A DNA stretch of 64,000 bases from Prosthecobacter debontii (GCA_945862245.1 CAMAXN010000007.1:20583-84582), one strand, 5' to 3'; numbered from the stretch's first letter, positions 1 through 8,945 are shown. Made by a program: numbers and translations. The notes: generated by a model not told the origin, from the sequence alone.

Positions 1-649
1 GGTTCCAGATCTCGATGCAGAGGTCGGAGTCGTTATTGACGAGGTTGCGGCCGGTGACGGGATTCCCCTCGGGGGTGAGATCGACGTGGAGCTCGGAGCA
101 TGGACCACAGGGGCCAGTTTCTCCCATCATCCAGAAATTGTCTTTCACGTTGCCATGGACAATCTGAATTTCCGGATCACAACCCGCCGCGCGGAAAAGC
201 TCCGCCCAGATGTCGTAGGCTTCTTGGTCGAAATTTCCGGGATCGCCCTCCTTGGGCGCATAGACCGAGGCGTAGAGTCGGTGCGCGGGCAGCCCCCAGC
301 GCCCGACGACGAGCTCCCACGCCCACGAGATTGCCTCTTTCTTGAAATAGTTCCCGAACGACCAGTTCCCCAGCATCTCGAACATGGTGTGGTGGTAGGT
401 GTCGTAGCCGACATCCTCCAGGTCGTTGTGCTTGCCGCCCGCGCGGATGCATTTCTGGGTGTCTGCCGCGCGCGGCGGATCGTAAGGGGCTTTCTCGACT
501 CCGAGGAAATACGGCACGAAGGGGTTCATCCCCGCGTTCGTAAAAAGCAGGCCCGGTGACTGCGGCAGCAGCGAGGCGGAGGGGACGATGGTGTGCTCTT
601 TTTCACGGAAGAAATCGAGGAAGCTCTGGCGAATCTCGGAAGCAGTCAT
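1..649 (-). CDS. alaS: Alanyl-tRNA synthetase, N-terminal part (cut by the left edge)
   Basis: The reading frame starts at an ATG whose complement is at 647-649 and runs leftward off the window, giving the first 216 residues of a protein usually near 870. AlaRS charges tRNA-Ala in the cytoplasm. The class II catalytic core is plain: an N-terminus reading [23 protein letters not shown] near residue 45, [16 protein letters not shown], and motif 2 in [17 protein letters not shown]. These are near-invariant in AlaRS, so the call is firm although the editing and C-Ala domains lie outside. It is divergent from glyS. No Shine-Dalgarno motif precedes the ATG; an AT-rich heptad repeat (681-715) lies about 31 nt upstream in the same orientation. 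Confidence 0.95.
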   Translation of the reverse strand, partial: MTASEIRQSFLDFFREKEHTIVPSASLLPQSPGLLFTNAGMNPFVPYFLGVEKAPYDPPRAADTQKCIRAGGKHNDLEDVGYDTYHHTMFEMLGNWSFGNYFKKEAISWAWELVVGRWGLPAHRLYASVYAPKEGDPGNFDQEAYDIWAELFRAAGCDPEIQIVHGNVKDNFWMMGETGPCGPCSELHVDLTPEGNPVTGRNLVNNDSDLCIEIWN

Positions 650-680
650 GGGCGGGGCGGGAAATTGGACAAAGCAAAGG

Positions 681-715
681 AAACTTTAAACACTAAATTT
701 TAAACTCCAAGGAAG
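681..715 (-). repeat. Dispersed AT-rich heptad repeat, copy 1 (upstream of alaS)
   Basis: Read on the minus strand this is CTTCCTTGGAG followed by heptads GTTTAAA, ATTTAGT, GTTTAAA and GTTT. Four related copies occur at 15377, 35744, 38815 and 54126. This copy ends about 31 nt before the alaS start and points toward it. Function is unknown. Confidence 0.7.
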
Positions 716-867
716 AGTTTACTGCAAAGGCTGGGCATAAGCTGCGGCGGATTCATATTCTATTACGAAATTGCTGGGTTCGCCGCAGCGATCCCACCCC
801 TTCTTTCTCTTGCCGCTGCTCAGCTGTTGTGTTTTCCTCCACGTCCCCAGCAGCGGGACATAATCAT

Positions 868-2238
868 ATGGCGAACAAGGATGTTACGGACCCAGTGCGG
901 ATGGAGAAAATCGTCTCCCTGTGCAAACGCAGAGGCTTTATTTTTCAGGCGGGTGAGCTTTACGGAGGCCTCAACGGCTGCTGGGACTACGGCCCGCTTG
1001 GCACAGAACTTAAGCGTAATCTCAAGGACTTCTGGTGGCGCAAAACCGTCCAGGAACGCGACGATGTGCTCGGCATGGACGGTGCAATTTTGACCATGGA
1101 GCAAGTCCTGAAGTCCTCCGGTCACATCGGCGGATTCAGCGATCCGATGGTCGATTGCAAGACCTGCAAAGGTCGCTTCCGTGCCGACAATCTAGAGACC
1201 TACGAATGCAAGGAGAAACCTAGCGTTTGCCCAGGTGCCTCGCCAAAATGCCAACTCACCGAGCCGCGCGAATTCAACCTCATGCTCCAGACGAACTTTG
1301 GAGCCACCGGAGATCAGGTCGCCTACCTCCGCCCCGAGACCGCGCAATCGATTTTCTGCCAATACAAGAATATCCTCGATTCGAACCGCGTGAAGCTGCC
1401 TTTCGGTATTGCCCAGATAGGAAAGTCTTTTCGCAACGAGATCAACCCGCGCAACTACACCTTTCGCTCCCGCGAGTTTGAGCAAATGGAAATCGAGTAT
1501 TTCTGTCACCCGGAAGACGGCATGCGACTCACCGACGAGTGGCTGGAAACACGCCTCTGCTTCTATGAAGAAATAGGTATTCCACGTACCAAGCTTCACA
1601 TTCTTGATGTCCCGGATGCTGACCGCGCATTCTACTCGAAGAAAACCTACGACATAGAATACGAGTTCCCCTTCGGTATACAGGAATTGGAGGGCGTCGC
1701 CTACCGCACGGATTACGACCTCGGCGTCCACGCCAAGGGCTCCGGCCGTCCATTGGAATACTTCGACGAGGAAACCAAGGAACGTTTCCTCCCGCACGTC
1801 GTCGAGCCGTCCGCCGGCTGCGACCGCACCGTGCTCGCGCTGATCTGCGAGGCTTTCGATGAAGAGGAACTCGGCACCGACGGCAAGAGCGACATGCGCA
1901 CCGTCATGCGTTTCATGCCCTCAATGGCACCCATCAAGGCCGCCATTTTTCCCCTGCTGAAAAAAAACGAAGAGCAAGTCCGCATCGCCCATGAGATACA
2001 AAGAAACCTTCAGCAGTGGATGAACGTCTATTACGACGATAGCGGTGCAGTTGGGCGCCGCTATCGCCGCCAGGACGAGGTCGGTACACCTTTCTGCATC
2101 ACAATTGATTTCGAGACACTTGGCGAGGAAGACCCAGCTCTCAAGGGCACAGTCACGGTTCGCCACCGCGATTCAATGGAGCAAATACGCCTACCCGCAA
2201 ATGAGCTTCTGCCGTGGCTTTTAGGTCGTATTCGGTAA
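868..2238 (+). CDS. glyS: Glycyl-tRNA synthetase, homodimeric type
   Basis: Single-chain alpha2-type GlyRS of about 456 residues, which charges tRNA-Gly. The frame opens at 829, but the ATG at 868 (MANKDVTDPVRMEKIVS) gives the usual N-terminus, with family similarity starting at MEKIVSLCKRRGFIF. Visible features are GGLNGCWDYGPLG, a Cys-rich zinc-type insert (CKTCKGRF and further Cys downstream), class II motif 2 (FRNEINPRNYTFRSREFEQ), motif 3 (EPSAGCDRTVLAL) and the C-terminal anticodon-binding domain starting near APIKAAIFPL. It leads a probable operon with a ferredoxin 60 nt downstream and a DciA-like gene. This eukaryote/Thermus-like GlyRS differs from the alpha2beta2 glyQ/glyS enzyme of many Gram-negatives. 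Confidence 0.95.
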   Translation: MANKDVTDPVRMEKIVSLCKRRGFIFQAGELYGGLNGCWDYGPLGTELKRNLKDFWWRKTVQERDDVLGMDGAILTMEQVLKSSGHIGGFSDPMVDCKTCKGRFRADNLETYECKEKPSVCPGASPKCQLTEPREFNLMLQTNFGATGDQVAYLRPETAQSIFCQYKNILDSNRVKLPFGIAQIGKSFRNEINPRNYTFRSREFEQMEIEYFCHPEDGMRLTDEWLETRLCFYEEIGIPRTKLHILDVPDADRAFYSKKTYDIEYEFPFGIQELEGVAYRTDYDLGVHAKGSGRPLEYFDEETKERFLPHVVEPSAGCDRTVLALICEAFDEEELGTDGKSDMRTVMRFMPSMAPIKAAIFPLLKKNEEQVRIAHEIQRNLQQWMNVYYDDSGAVGRRYRRQDEVGTPFCITIDFETLGEEDPALKGTVTVRHRDSMEQIRLPANELLPWLLGRIR

Positions 2239-2298
2239 ATTGAAGTTGCAAGATACCCCTTCCAAGTGCATCCAACGGGCAGTTAACTTCCTGACAAC

Positions 2299-2535
2299 AT
2301 GGCCGATAAAGAAGATAAGAACGAAGAGAACGTAGGCGGTAAATTCTACGTGGACAGCCAATGTATAGATTGCGATCTCTGCCGCGAGACTGCGCCAAGT
2401 AACTTCACGCGTGAGGACGACGAGGGATACTCATTCGTATTCAAGCAACCGGAGAACGACGAGGAACACGCCCAATGCCTTGAAGCGATGGAGGGCTGCC
2501 CAGTCGAAGCCATCGGCGATGATGGAGACAAGTAA
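2299..2535 (+). CDS. Small ferredoxin, probably one [4Fe-4S] cluster
   Basis: A 78-residue acidic protein. It carries C22-x2-C25-x2-C28 and a distal C67-P, the ligand pattern of single-cluster [4Fe-4S] ferredoxins; C60 is an extra cysteine that may form a disulfide or be unused. Such proteins carry electrons in the cytoplasm; the redox partner cannot be read from the sequence. It lies 60 nt after glyS and 5 nt before the DciA-like gene, so cotranscription is likely. The family match is clear from the cysteine spacing, the CP motif and the size. Confidence 0.88.
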   Translation: MADKEDKNEENVGGKFYVDSQCIDCDLCRETAPSNFTREDDEGYSFVFKQPENDEEHAQCLEAMEGCPVEAIGDDGDK

Positions 2536-2540
2536 CAGCC

Positions 2541-2927
2541 ATGGCCGCGCCACGGAAAACTAAACCGAATCGGCGCGAGGTCATCCACGAGGAATTAGTC
2601 TCCGATTGGCTGGGCTGCGAAAAACCACTAAATTTTCACAAGAACATCTCAACGGCGGGTGATTGGATCGATGAGATTCTCCGTAAACAGTTTTTTGCCG
2701 ACAGCCTCGACGAGGAAGAGGTGAAGGCTGCATGGAAAGAAATTGCCGGGGAATTCATCGGAGCAAATACCGAACCAGTTTCAGCGAAAGAGGGAAACCT
2801 CATCTTGCGTGTCACACAACCCGCCATGCGCTTCCACCTCGAACAAATGAAGCCGGAGCTACTTCAAAGAATCCGTGAACGCTTCGGTGAGGACAAAATT
2901 AAATCTGTTAGGTTTTCGTTGGGATAA
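2541..2927 (+). CDS. DUF721/DciA-like protein
   Basis: A basic 128-residue protein. The C-terminal half (AWKEIAGEFIGANTEPVSAKEGNLILRVTQPAMRFHLEQ, quoted in part) has the DUF721 pattern: a W near residue 65, a short beta hairpin with 'G.L.L.V..P...', and a helix ending KSVRFSLG. In characterised bacteria DciA binds and helps load the replicative helicase DnaB; it is the ancestral alternative to DnaC/DnaI. That role is inferred here from the family. The N-terminal 40 residues are a charged, probably flexible extension. It follows the ferredoxin by 5 nt. Confidence 0.75.
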   Translation: MAAPRKTKPNRREVIHEELVSDWLGCEKPLNFHKNISTAGDWIDEILRKQFFADSLDEEEVKAAWKEIAGEFIGANTEPVSAKEGNLILRVTQPAMRFHLEQMKPELLQRIRERFGEDKIKSVRFSLG

Positions 2928-3013
2928 ATTTCTAGGTGTCTTGCCGCCAACCCACAGAGTTGGCATTCAGACGCGGTTGATTATACAATATAGGGTTTAT
3001 ATTTTCACAATAT

Positions 3014-4051
3014 ATGTTCAAAAATCTGATATTCGATTGGTCCGGAACTTTAGTTGACGACATGGGACCAGTGATCGAGGCAACCAACGCCGTCTTGGGA
3101 AAATACGGAATCGCACCCTATAATCGTGAGGGTTTCCGGCGTAACTTTCGGCTGCCTTATCGTGAGTTCTACGCGGAGCTCCTACCCAACGTATCCTTGG
3201 AGGAACTGGAGACACATTTCCGACCTGCCTTCGATGAATCGACTAGTCCTGTGACAATTCTGCCCCACGCCCGTGAAAAATTAGAATGGGCGAGATCGCA
3301 TGGCCTGCGCATGTTTATACTCACCTCCATGGATGCCACCGCGTTCTCGAGGCAGCTAGACGAGTTCGGCATGCGGCACTATTTCGAGAAAACCTATGCC
3401 GGTGTTCTCGACAAACGCGACCTCATTCACCGCATTATTGAGACTCACTCGCTGGATAAGGAAGAGACTGCGTTGATTGGCGATATGACGCATGATATCG
3501 AGACCGCAAAGCATGGAGGGATCGTTTCCATCGCTGTGCTCACCGGCTACCACCATGCGGAGTTACTCGCGACGGTCAGGCCAGATATCACCGTACCAGA
3601 TCTCGGGGTGCTAATCAAAATGTTCGAAAAGCGAAAAGCTGAGCGTCCCATCGCAACCGTCGGTGCTTTAATTCACGACGGGCAAGGCAAAGTGCTAATG
3701 ATCCGCACCCACAAGTGGAGTAACCTATGGGGCATTCCCGGAGGCAAAATTGAGCGTGGCGAGAGCTGTGAAAATGCCCTGATACGCGAGATCTGCGAGG
3801 AAACTGGTTTGGAGATTTCCGACATCCGCTTCGCAATGGTTCAGGAATCCATCTTCTCAACTTCATTCATCCGGCCTGAGCATTTCATCCTACTCAACTA
3901 CATAGCCAAGGCCGAATCATACGAAGTCACCCTGAACGAGGAAGCCGAGGAATTCCAGTGGGTAACTATAGAAGAAGCATTTTCCTTGGAATTGAACACG
4001 GCAACGATCCAACTTCTCAATCGCGTAATCAAAGACAAGCTATTGCTATGA
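3014..4051 (+). CDS. HAD hydrolase fused to a Nudix hydrolase
   Basis: 345 residues with two catalytic domains. Residues 1 to about 205 are a HAD hydrolase: motif I FDWSGT with nucleophile D8, a Thr/Ser motif II in FILTSMD, a Lys in the LDKRD region, and motif IV IGDMTHDIETA. Residues about 213-340 are a Nudix domain with a complete Nudix box, GKIERGE followed seven residues later by REICEETGL. The HAD motif has Ser at position 10, where most phosphatases have the general acid/base Asp, so chemistry or rate may differ. The gene overlaps folB by 4 bp (ATGA). In folate synthesis, dihydroneopterin triphosphate must lose pyrophosphate (Nudix step) and then phosphate before FolB acts, so the fusion fits both steps; this is inference. 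Confidence 0.85.
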   Translation: MFKNLIFDWSGTLVDDMGPVIEATNAVLGKYGIAPYNREGFRRNFRLPYREFYAELLPNVSLEELETHFRPAFDESTSPVTILPHAREKLEWARSHGLRMFILTSMDATAFSRQLDEFGMRHYFEKTYAGVLDKRDLIHRIIETHSLDKEETALIGDMTHDIETAKHGGIVSIAVLTGYHHAELLATVRPDITVPDLGVLIKMFEKRKAERPIATVGALIHDGQGKVLMIRTHKWSNLWGIPGGKIERGESCENALIREICEETGLEISDIRFAMVQESIFSTSFIRPEHFILLNYIAKAESYEVTLNEEAEEFQWVTIEEAFSLELNTATIQLLNRVIKDKLLL

Positions 4052-4407
4052 ATACAGGAGATGAAATCGAGATCCGTCGCCTCGCCGTGAAAACGCACAT
4101 CGGTGTTCCGGATGAAGAGCGCGCAACTCAACAGACACTTTGGCTTACCATTCGGATGCAACCTTCGCAGGGCTTCTTCGGGCTTCGCGACGATGTTAGA
4201 AATACGGTGGATTACTACGATGTATCCAAGAAATTAATGGTAGTGGCCATGGAAAAGCCGAGACAACTCATCGAAACCCTCGCCACTGAAATTGCGGAAT
4301 TTTTACTGACGGAATATCCCCTCCTCTCTGTGGATGTAGAAGTGGAGAAGCGAATACTCACAAACGCCGATTCAGTTTCTGTGAGGGTCCAGCGCGGCAG
4401 AAAATAA
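4048..4407 (+). CDS. folB: Dihydroneopterin aldolase (FolB-like)
   Basis: 119 residues. FolB cleaves 7,8-dihydroneopterin to 6-hydroxymethyl-dihydropterin and glycolaldehyde in folate synthesis. The pattern IEIRRLAVKTHIGVPDEER at the N-terminus matches the family's 'I.L..L...T.IGV...ER', followed by NTVDYYDVSKKL, a helix with LIETLATEIAEFLL, and a VDVEVEKR strand near the end. The ATG at 4048 overlaps the stop of the HAD-Nudix gene (ATGA), which sets the start and implies translational coupling; the longer open frame from 3958 is not needed. The gene ends about 36 nt from the convergent mdh. Confidence 0.88.
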   Translation: MNTGDEIEIRRLAVKTHIGVPDEERATQQTLWLTIRMQPSQGFFGLRDDVRNTVDYYDVSKKLMVVAMEKPRQLIETLATEIAEFLLTEYPLLSVDVEVEKRILTNADSVSVRVQRGRK

Positions 4408-4443
4408 GCGGAGGAGGTTCCTGCTTGTTTGATATGGTGAACT

Positions 4444-5433
4444 CTATGCCGGAATAAGATCTCTCACCGCGTCCCTCTCCTCGAGCAACTCGTTAATCGT
4501 GGCATCAATCTTGCACTGGGAAAATTCGCTGACTGGCACACGCTGCACCACTTCCCATGAGCCATCCGCCTTCGTCCGGATGGGCATTGAGGCCATGATA
4601 CCTTTCGCGATTCCGTAGGAGCCGTCCGAGCAGATTGCGACAGAGTACCAATCGCCATCAGGAGTTGGGGTGATAAGGCTTTTAACAGTATCCATCGCGG
4701 CATTCGCTGCAGACGCAGCGGAGGAGGCACCACGTGCAGTGATGATCGCCGCGCCGCGTTGCTGAACCGTTTTGATGAACTCGCCCTCCAACCACGCTGT
4801 ATCAGCGATAAAATCAGTGACGGGCTTACCCTTGATCCTTGCATTGGTGAAATCGGGATACTGTGTAGCTGAGTGGTTGCCCCAGATACAGAGGTTCGTC
4901 ACGTCAGAACAATGTACACCGGCCTTCGCCGCAAGCTGGCTCTTGGCGCGATTCTCATCTAGACGGGTCATTGCAAAAAAACGGTCGTTAGGAATACCTT
5001 CTGCGTTGTTCATCGCGATCAAGGCATTGGTATTGCATGGATTTCCGACAACCAACACGCGAATATCCTTGGCCGCTGAGCGGGCTATGGCTTGCCCTTG
5101 TCCCGTAAAAATCTTTCCGTTGATACCGAGCAGATCCGCACGCTCCATACCCGCCTTACGTGGCACCGAACCGATCAACAGCGCCCAGTTCGCACCCTTG
5201 AAACCTTCGTCTAGATCTGTCGTCGCGATCACCTCATGCAGCAGCGGGAACGCGCAGTCATCCAGTTCCATCACTACGCCTTTTAGAGCAGGAAGACCCG
5301 GCTCAATCTCGATCAAGCGGAGTTTTACGGGTTGGTCCTCGCCGAAGACGAAGCCAGAAGCGATGCGGAAAAGTATGGCGTAGCCGATCTGGCCGGCCGC
5401 TCCCGTGATAGATACGGTAATAGCTGTTTTCAT
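4444..5433 (-). CDS. mdh: Malate dehydrogenase
   Basis: 329 residues, NAD-dependent malate/oxaloacetate interconversion in the TCA cycle. The N-terminal Rossmann motif is [18 protein letters not shown]. Substrate-binding arginines fall in [15 protein letters not shown] and in [14 protein letters not shown], and the catalytic His is in [12 protein letters not shown]. This is the 'type 2' or cytosolic-like MDH shared by many bacteria and eukaryotes, of full length. It is transcribed toward folB. The adjacent upstream region (5434-5517) carries two copies of an 18-bp direct repeat, which may be regulatory. It lies close downstream of the kinase gene and could share its transcript. Confidence 0.95.
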   Translation of the reverse strand: MKTAITVSITGAAGQIGYAILFRIASGFVFGEDQPVKLRLIEIEPGLPALKGVVMELDDCAFPLLHEVIATTDLDEGFKGANWALLIGSVPRKAGMERADLLGINGKIFTGQGQAIARSAAKDIRVLVVGNPCNTNALIAMNNAEGIPNDRFFAMTRLDENRAKSQLAAKAGVHCSDVTNLCIWGNHSATQYPDFTNARIKGKPVTDFIADTAWLEGEFIKTVQQRGAAIITARGASSAASAANAAMDTVKSLITPTPDGDWYSVAICSDGSYGIAKGIMASMPIRTKADGSWEVVQRVPVSEFSQCKIDATINELLEERDAVRDLIPA

Positions 5434-5474
5434 GATATTGATATGATGTACATGTTAATTTATAAACACTTTCT

Positions 5475-5515
5475 CTGGCGAGTGTAAATTGATTTCGCTG
5501 GCGAGTGTAAATTGA
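5475..5515. repeat. 18-bp direct repeat upstream of mdh
   Basis: CTGGCGAGTGTAAATTGA occurs at 5475-5492 and again, identical, at 5498-5515, a 23-bp period. It lies between the stop codon of the kinase gene and the mdh start. A paired transcription-factor site or a local duplication would both explain it. Confidence 0.8.
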
Positions 5516-5517
5516 AT

Positions 5518-6726
5518 TCAGCCCCTTCTGATCTTTGAGCCACTGAAGAAAATCGTAATGCGATAAACTAGCTTTAGTCGGGTGCTAATTGCGCCAGTCT
5601 TAAGATCAAATTTCTCAGGTATCTCAAGACGGTGTATGTCCACCATAGCCTGAAAACCTCGCTCCGAGAAGATGTCGATGAGTATGGCGACTGCTAAATT
5701 GTCGTGAAAAAGCGTGTCCTCAGAATTGATCGTTGCCCGCCCAGTGACTGCGTAACGCTTAATGACCGGCATCATTTTTTCTTGGATGAAACCAACCACA
5801 GTTCGAAGCAGATCGGGATGCTGAACTTGATATCCGTCGAGACGATTCACAAGTTCCTGCCGCGCCTGAAGTATGATCTCATCCGCGAGCGGCATGTGCC
5901 GCAAGGTGTCGTAGGTTCGGGGATCGAGTTCCAGCGAGCTCTGATAATCTAGCTCTCGTATGATATTCTGCCGTACTTCCTCGATGGGGGCTTGGGCATT
6001 GATGAAGTGATAGTGGAAAATCTGCTTCAGAGAAACGAGTGCATCGTAGGTTTTCTCCTTAAATGTGCGATAGCGGTTGCGGGCAAGCTCGAGATCGAAG
6101 TCCGTCGCCCTCTCCTCCTCTAATTCCCCAACTCCGGTTTGCCGCACATCGGCGTTATGAACCAGCGTTTCCCTGCCCCGCTTGAGCTGGCGGGCGATGC
6201 TCTCCGCTTCATCCACAAAAAGCACCATGATGTGAAAAACCGGCTGGCGGTAATGATGCGCCTCCGGACTATCGGAAAAACGCCTGCGCAACATGACCAT
6301 GCGATCGTAGAGCATTTTTAGGCACTCCACCTGCACGTTGGTGCGTGGAAAACCGTCCAACACCGCACTGTCGCGGAACTCGGGCTTCAGTAATTTATCG
6401 AAGAGTAACCTTAACACCTCTTCATCACCAACCATACCTCCATCGGCCTTGATTTTTTTGGCCTCAGGAGAATCAAGAAGCTGGCTCATGACGATGGGCT
6501 CCGCTGTGATTCCACGGACTTTACGGATATAATCTGTATTGGTACCTTTACCCGAACCGGGTGCCCCACCGAGTAAGATCAATTCCTTGGGAAAACGCAG
6601 GTTCTCGATGCCGAGCGAATCCTCCAACTCCTGCCAGATGCGGTTGAAAATGAGATGCGCATCCTTGATCTCAAGGTCGACGCGTGGTGCATGGGAAGAT
6701 TTCTGGCTCACAGATAAGGAAAGCAA
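5518..6726 (-). CDS. Adenylate kinase-like nucleotide kinase with long C-terminal extension
   Basis: 402 residues, nearly twice the usual adenylate kinase length. The kinase core has a P-loop at residues 54-62 (GAPGSGKGT), a DGFPRTN motif and a region with RGRETLVHNADVR and ARNRYRTF that resembles the lid and following arginines. Adenylate kinases exchange phosphate between ATP and AMP. Residues about 45-250 cover the core; the last 150 or so (from about LELDPRTYDTL) are not a domain I recognise. The start is TTG at 6726 or an in-frame GTG at 6711. It ends just before the repeat upstream of mdh. The NMP-kinase fold is sure, the exact substrate less so. Confidence 0.8.
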   Translation of the reverse strand: MLSLSVSQKSSHAPRVDLEIKDAHLIFNRIWQELEDSLGIENLRFPKELILLGGAPGSGKGTNTDYIRKVRGITAEPIVMSQLLDSPEAKKIKADGGMVGDEEVLRLLFDKLLKPEFRDSAVLDGFPRTNVQVECLKMLYDRMVMLRRRFSDSPEAHHYRQPVFHIMVLFVDEAESIARQLKRGRETLVHNADVRQTGVGELEEERATDFDLELARNRYRTFKEKTYDALVSLKQIFHYHFINAQAPIEEVRQNIIRELDYQSSLELDPRTYDTLRHMPLADEIILQARQELVNRLDGYQVQHPDLLRTVVGFIQEKMMPVIKRYAVTGRATINSEDTLFHDNLAVAILIDIFSERGFQAMVDIHRLEIPEKFDLKTGAISTRLKLVYRITIFFSGSKIRRG

Positions 6727-6868
6727 AGGGCAGCTGTCCAGATACGTCCAGACAAGTCGAAAATTTTAAAATGCCAGATAATAAGATAAAAAAATGTCTA
6801 ACCACGGTTGAAAAAGATGAACAATGTTTCGGCCTTGGAAAAGTATCTGGTTTTTCTACCATTTGGCT

Positions 6869-7552
6869 ATGCCCGATCCAAGCATCCAATTCTACAACGC
6901 TGCCGTGGATGCTATTCAGGCTGGTCGCCTCGAAGAAGCACTCGCATCGGCAGAAAGCTCCCTTATTTAAAACTCTAAGGATGCCGAAACATGGCAGCTT
7001 TATGTGATCATCCTAAACGCGCTGGGTCGCGCTGAGGACGCGCAGAAAGCGCTGTGTAATCTCCGTGAACTCGCACTCGACAAGGCGGATGATTTCCTTA
7101 TCCAAGCTGCGAAAGCCGCTTCCGACGGAGACCTTTCAGCTGCGGTGGCAAACTATGAATCGGCTCTGGAAACAGGTAGCGATAGGCCGGAGATTTATGC
7201 CGGATACGCCCTCACCTTGATGCAGTTTGAACGGTCAGACGATGCCCTTGCCGCTGCAAGGATAGCGGTTTCCCTCGCCCCGGATGACGCCCGCGCGAAT
7301 TACGCGCTCGGGCACATCCTCCGCATCCTTAATGAAGATGATGAGGCGCTCTCTGCTCTGACAAAAGCCGTTATCGCTGAACCCGACCTGATGCTCGCAA
7401 TGTACGAGCAGGGAATGCTGTTGTCCGAAAGAAATCGCCACGAAGAGGCCTTAGTAAATTTCACAAGGTTTCTCAAAGCCAACCCAGGTGATCCCAGCGC
7501 GGTCCAAGCCATCGAGAGTATCCATCAAAAAATGCGTATCAAGACCCGTTGA
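6869..7552 (+). pseudogene. TPR protein gene interrupted by an in-frame stop
   Basis: From the ATG at 6869 the frame reads MPDPSIQFYNAAVDAI, then LEEALASAESSLI, then TAA at 6968-6970, and continues in the same frame with NSKDAETWQLYVIILNALG through to the stop at 7552. The joined product of about 226 codons is a run of tetratricopeptide repeats (pattern A.Y..G....G...A.A....A....P) used for protein-protein contact. Both sides of the stop are TPR-like and in register, so one base change in codon 34 broke the gene. A shorter product from GTG 7004 (182 residues) might still be made. It could also be a sequencing error. Confidence 0.75.
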
Positions 7553-7556
7553 AGAT

Positions 7557-8945
7557 TTAGGGGACGTCCGTGCGGAACGGCGAAGCAGGTAGACCATCTT
7601 TATTAAAAAGATTTACGTCCGGTACGTTTTCCCAACCATATCGGACAGCTTGCGGATCGGTCACGCCCTCGGCGGACACAACGACCTTGTCTCCCTTAAT
7701 TTCCGCCTTCGCTAGAACGAACTTTCCGTCAGTTCCTGCGATAGTGAAGCCTTTTAGGTCGCCGTCCTTCGCCACTAAGCCGCCGCCGAGATGGCTGAAG
7801 CTGATCCATGCCTTGTCGCCTTTAGCTTTCATTTCTTGGTAGAGCGGCCCAGAATACTCAAGCTTCTCACCGTACGCCAAGGCACGAGCAGCCAGCGACA
7901 GGCGGTGGCCGACGGGTTCCTTCTGCTTGGGATGGATGTCTCTCGCATCGCCGTAATCAGTAATCACCGCCATCCCGGTGTTCTTAGATTTCGCTAGTGT
8001 GAGGAACTGCGCCTCGCGGATCTCCGGCGGCTGGCCTTGAAACGGTGCAATCTGGACGTAAAGAAAAGTAAAATCACCCAGTTTCCATTTCGCGCGCCAG
8101 TCGGCGATCATGGCGGGGAAGAGAGTTTGATATTGCTTGGAATTGCCGGCGTTCGATTCGCCCTGATACCAGATCACGCCTTTCATACCGTAAGGCACGA
8201 TGGGTGCAATCATAGCGTTGTAAAGCGCGCTCGGAAAATGCGGCCCGGGTCCATTTTCCGGTGGTTTCTCAAAGGCTGCTTTCAATTGCTCGGCGTAGTC
8301 TTTCAGCTCAGGCTGTCCTTCGAACCCCTCAGCGCTCGTCCATGCCTGTGCCGGTGTGCCGCCCCATGAAGTGCTGATTATGCCAACCGGTACGCCTAGC
8401 TTTGAGTGAAGATCGCGAGCGAAATAGTAAGCCACCGCCGAGAAATTTCCCACCGTCTCTGGCGAGCATTCCTGCCAACTTCCCTCGATTTGATCCAAGG
8501 CCTGCAGCGAGGTCACCTTCTTAGCCGTGATCATTCGGATCTGCGGGAACTTCGCCTTGGGTTTCTCCACTTCGGGCTGGAAGGATTGGTTGAGTGTCCA
8601 CTCCATGTTTGATTGCCCAGAAGCCACCCAAACCTCGCCGACCATTAGGTTGTTCACCGTGACCTCGTTGTCGCCGGAGATTTTCATCGTGAACGGGCCG
8701 CCCGCTTTGAGGGGTTTTAGCTCCACCTTCCACTTACCGCCCTGCGCGATAGCACTGACCGTTTGCCCAGCGATCTTAACAATTACCTTCTCGCCTTCGT
8801 TGGCAGTGCCCCAAACCTGCACATTCTGCTCGCGCTGGAGCACGGCTCCGTCAGAAAAAAGGACGTTGGGTTTCACCTCAGCGTGAAGGTGACCGCAGAT
8901 CAAGGTGGCTCCAAAGAGCACATATTGGGTTGTTATTAATTTCAT
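7557..8945 (-). CDS. Secreted sialate O-acetylesterase-like SGNH esterase
   Basis: 462 residues. A signal peptide (about residues 1-22) exports it. The SGNH esterase core shows block I GQSNMEW with nucleophile Ser112, the family signature IWYQGESNAGN near 258-268, and a catalytic DIHP with Asp336/His338. Members remove O-acetyl groups from sialic acids or other acetylated sugars in the periplasm or outside the cell, consistent with a polysaccharide-degrading lifestyle. The N-terminal 100 residues form a beta-sandwich typical of this family. A weak Shine-Dalgarno-like AAGGAA precedes the ATG, one of few in the window. It is convergent with the broken TPR gene, 4 nt apart. Confidence 0.9.
   Translation of the reverse strand: MKLITTQYVLFGATLICGHLHAEVKPNVLFSDGAVLQREQNVQVWGTANEGEKVIVKIAGQTVSAIAQGGKWKVELKPLKAGGPFTMKISGDNEVTVNNLMVGEVWVASGQSNMEWTLNQSFQPEVEKPKAKFPQIRMITAKKVTSLQALDQIEGSWQECSPETVGNFSAVAYYFARDLHSKLGVPVGIISTSWGGTPAQAWTSAEGFEGQPELKDYAEQLKAAFEKPPENGPGPHFPSALYNAMIAPIVPYGMKGVIWYQGESNAGNSKQYQTLFPAMIADWRAKWKLGDFTFLYVQIAPFQGQPPEIREAQFLTLAKSKNTGMAVITDYGDARDIHPKQKEPVGHRLSLAARALAYGEKLEYSGPLYQEMKAKGDKAWISFSHLGGGLVAKDGDLKGFTIAGTDGKFVLAKAEIKGDKVVVSAEGVTDPQAVRYGWENVPDVNLFNKDGLPASPFRTDVP

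Noticed and set aside
3958..4047. A longer folB with 30 extra residues
   Set aside because: The extra part lies inside the HAD-Nudix gene and has no family similarity; ATGA coupling at 4048 is typical.
4408..4443. Terminator between folB and mdh
   Set aside because: Only a weak, wobble-rich stem with no T-run.
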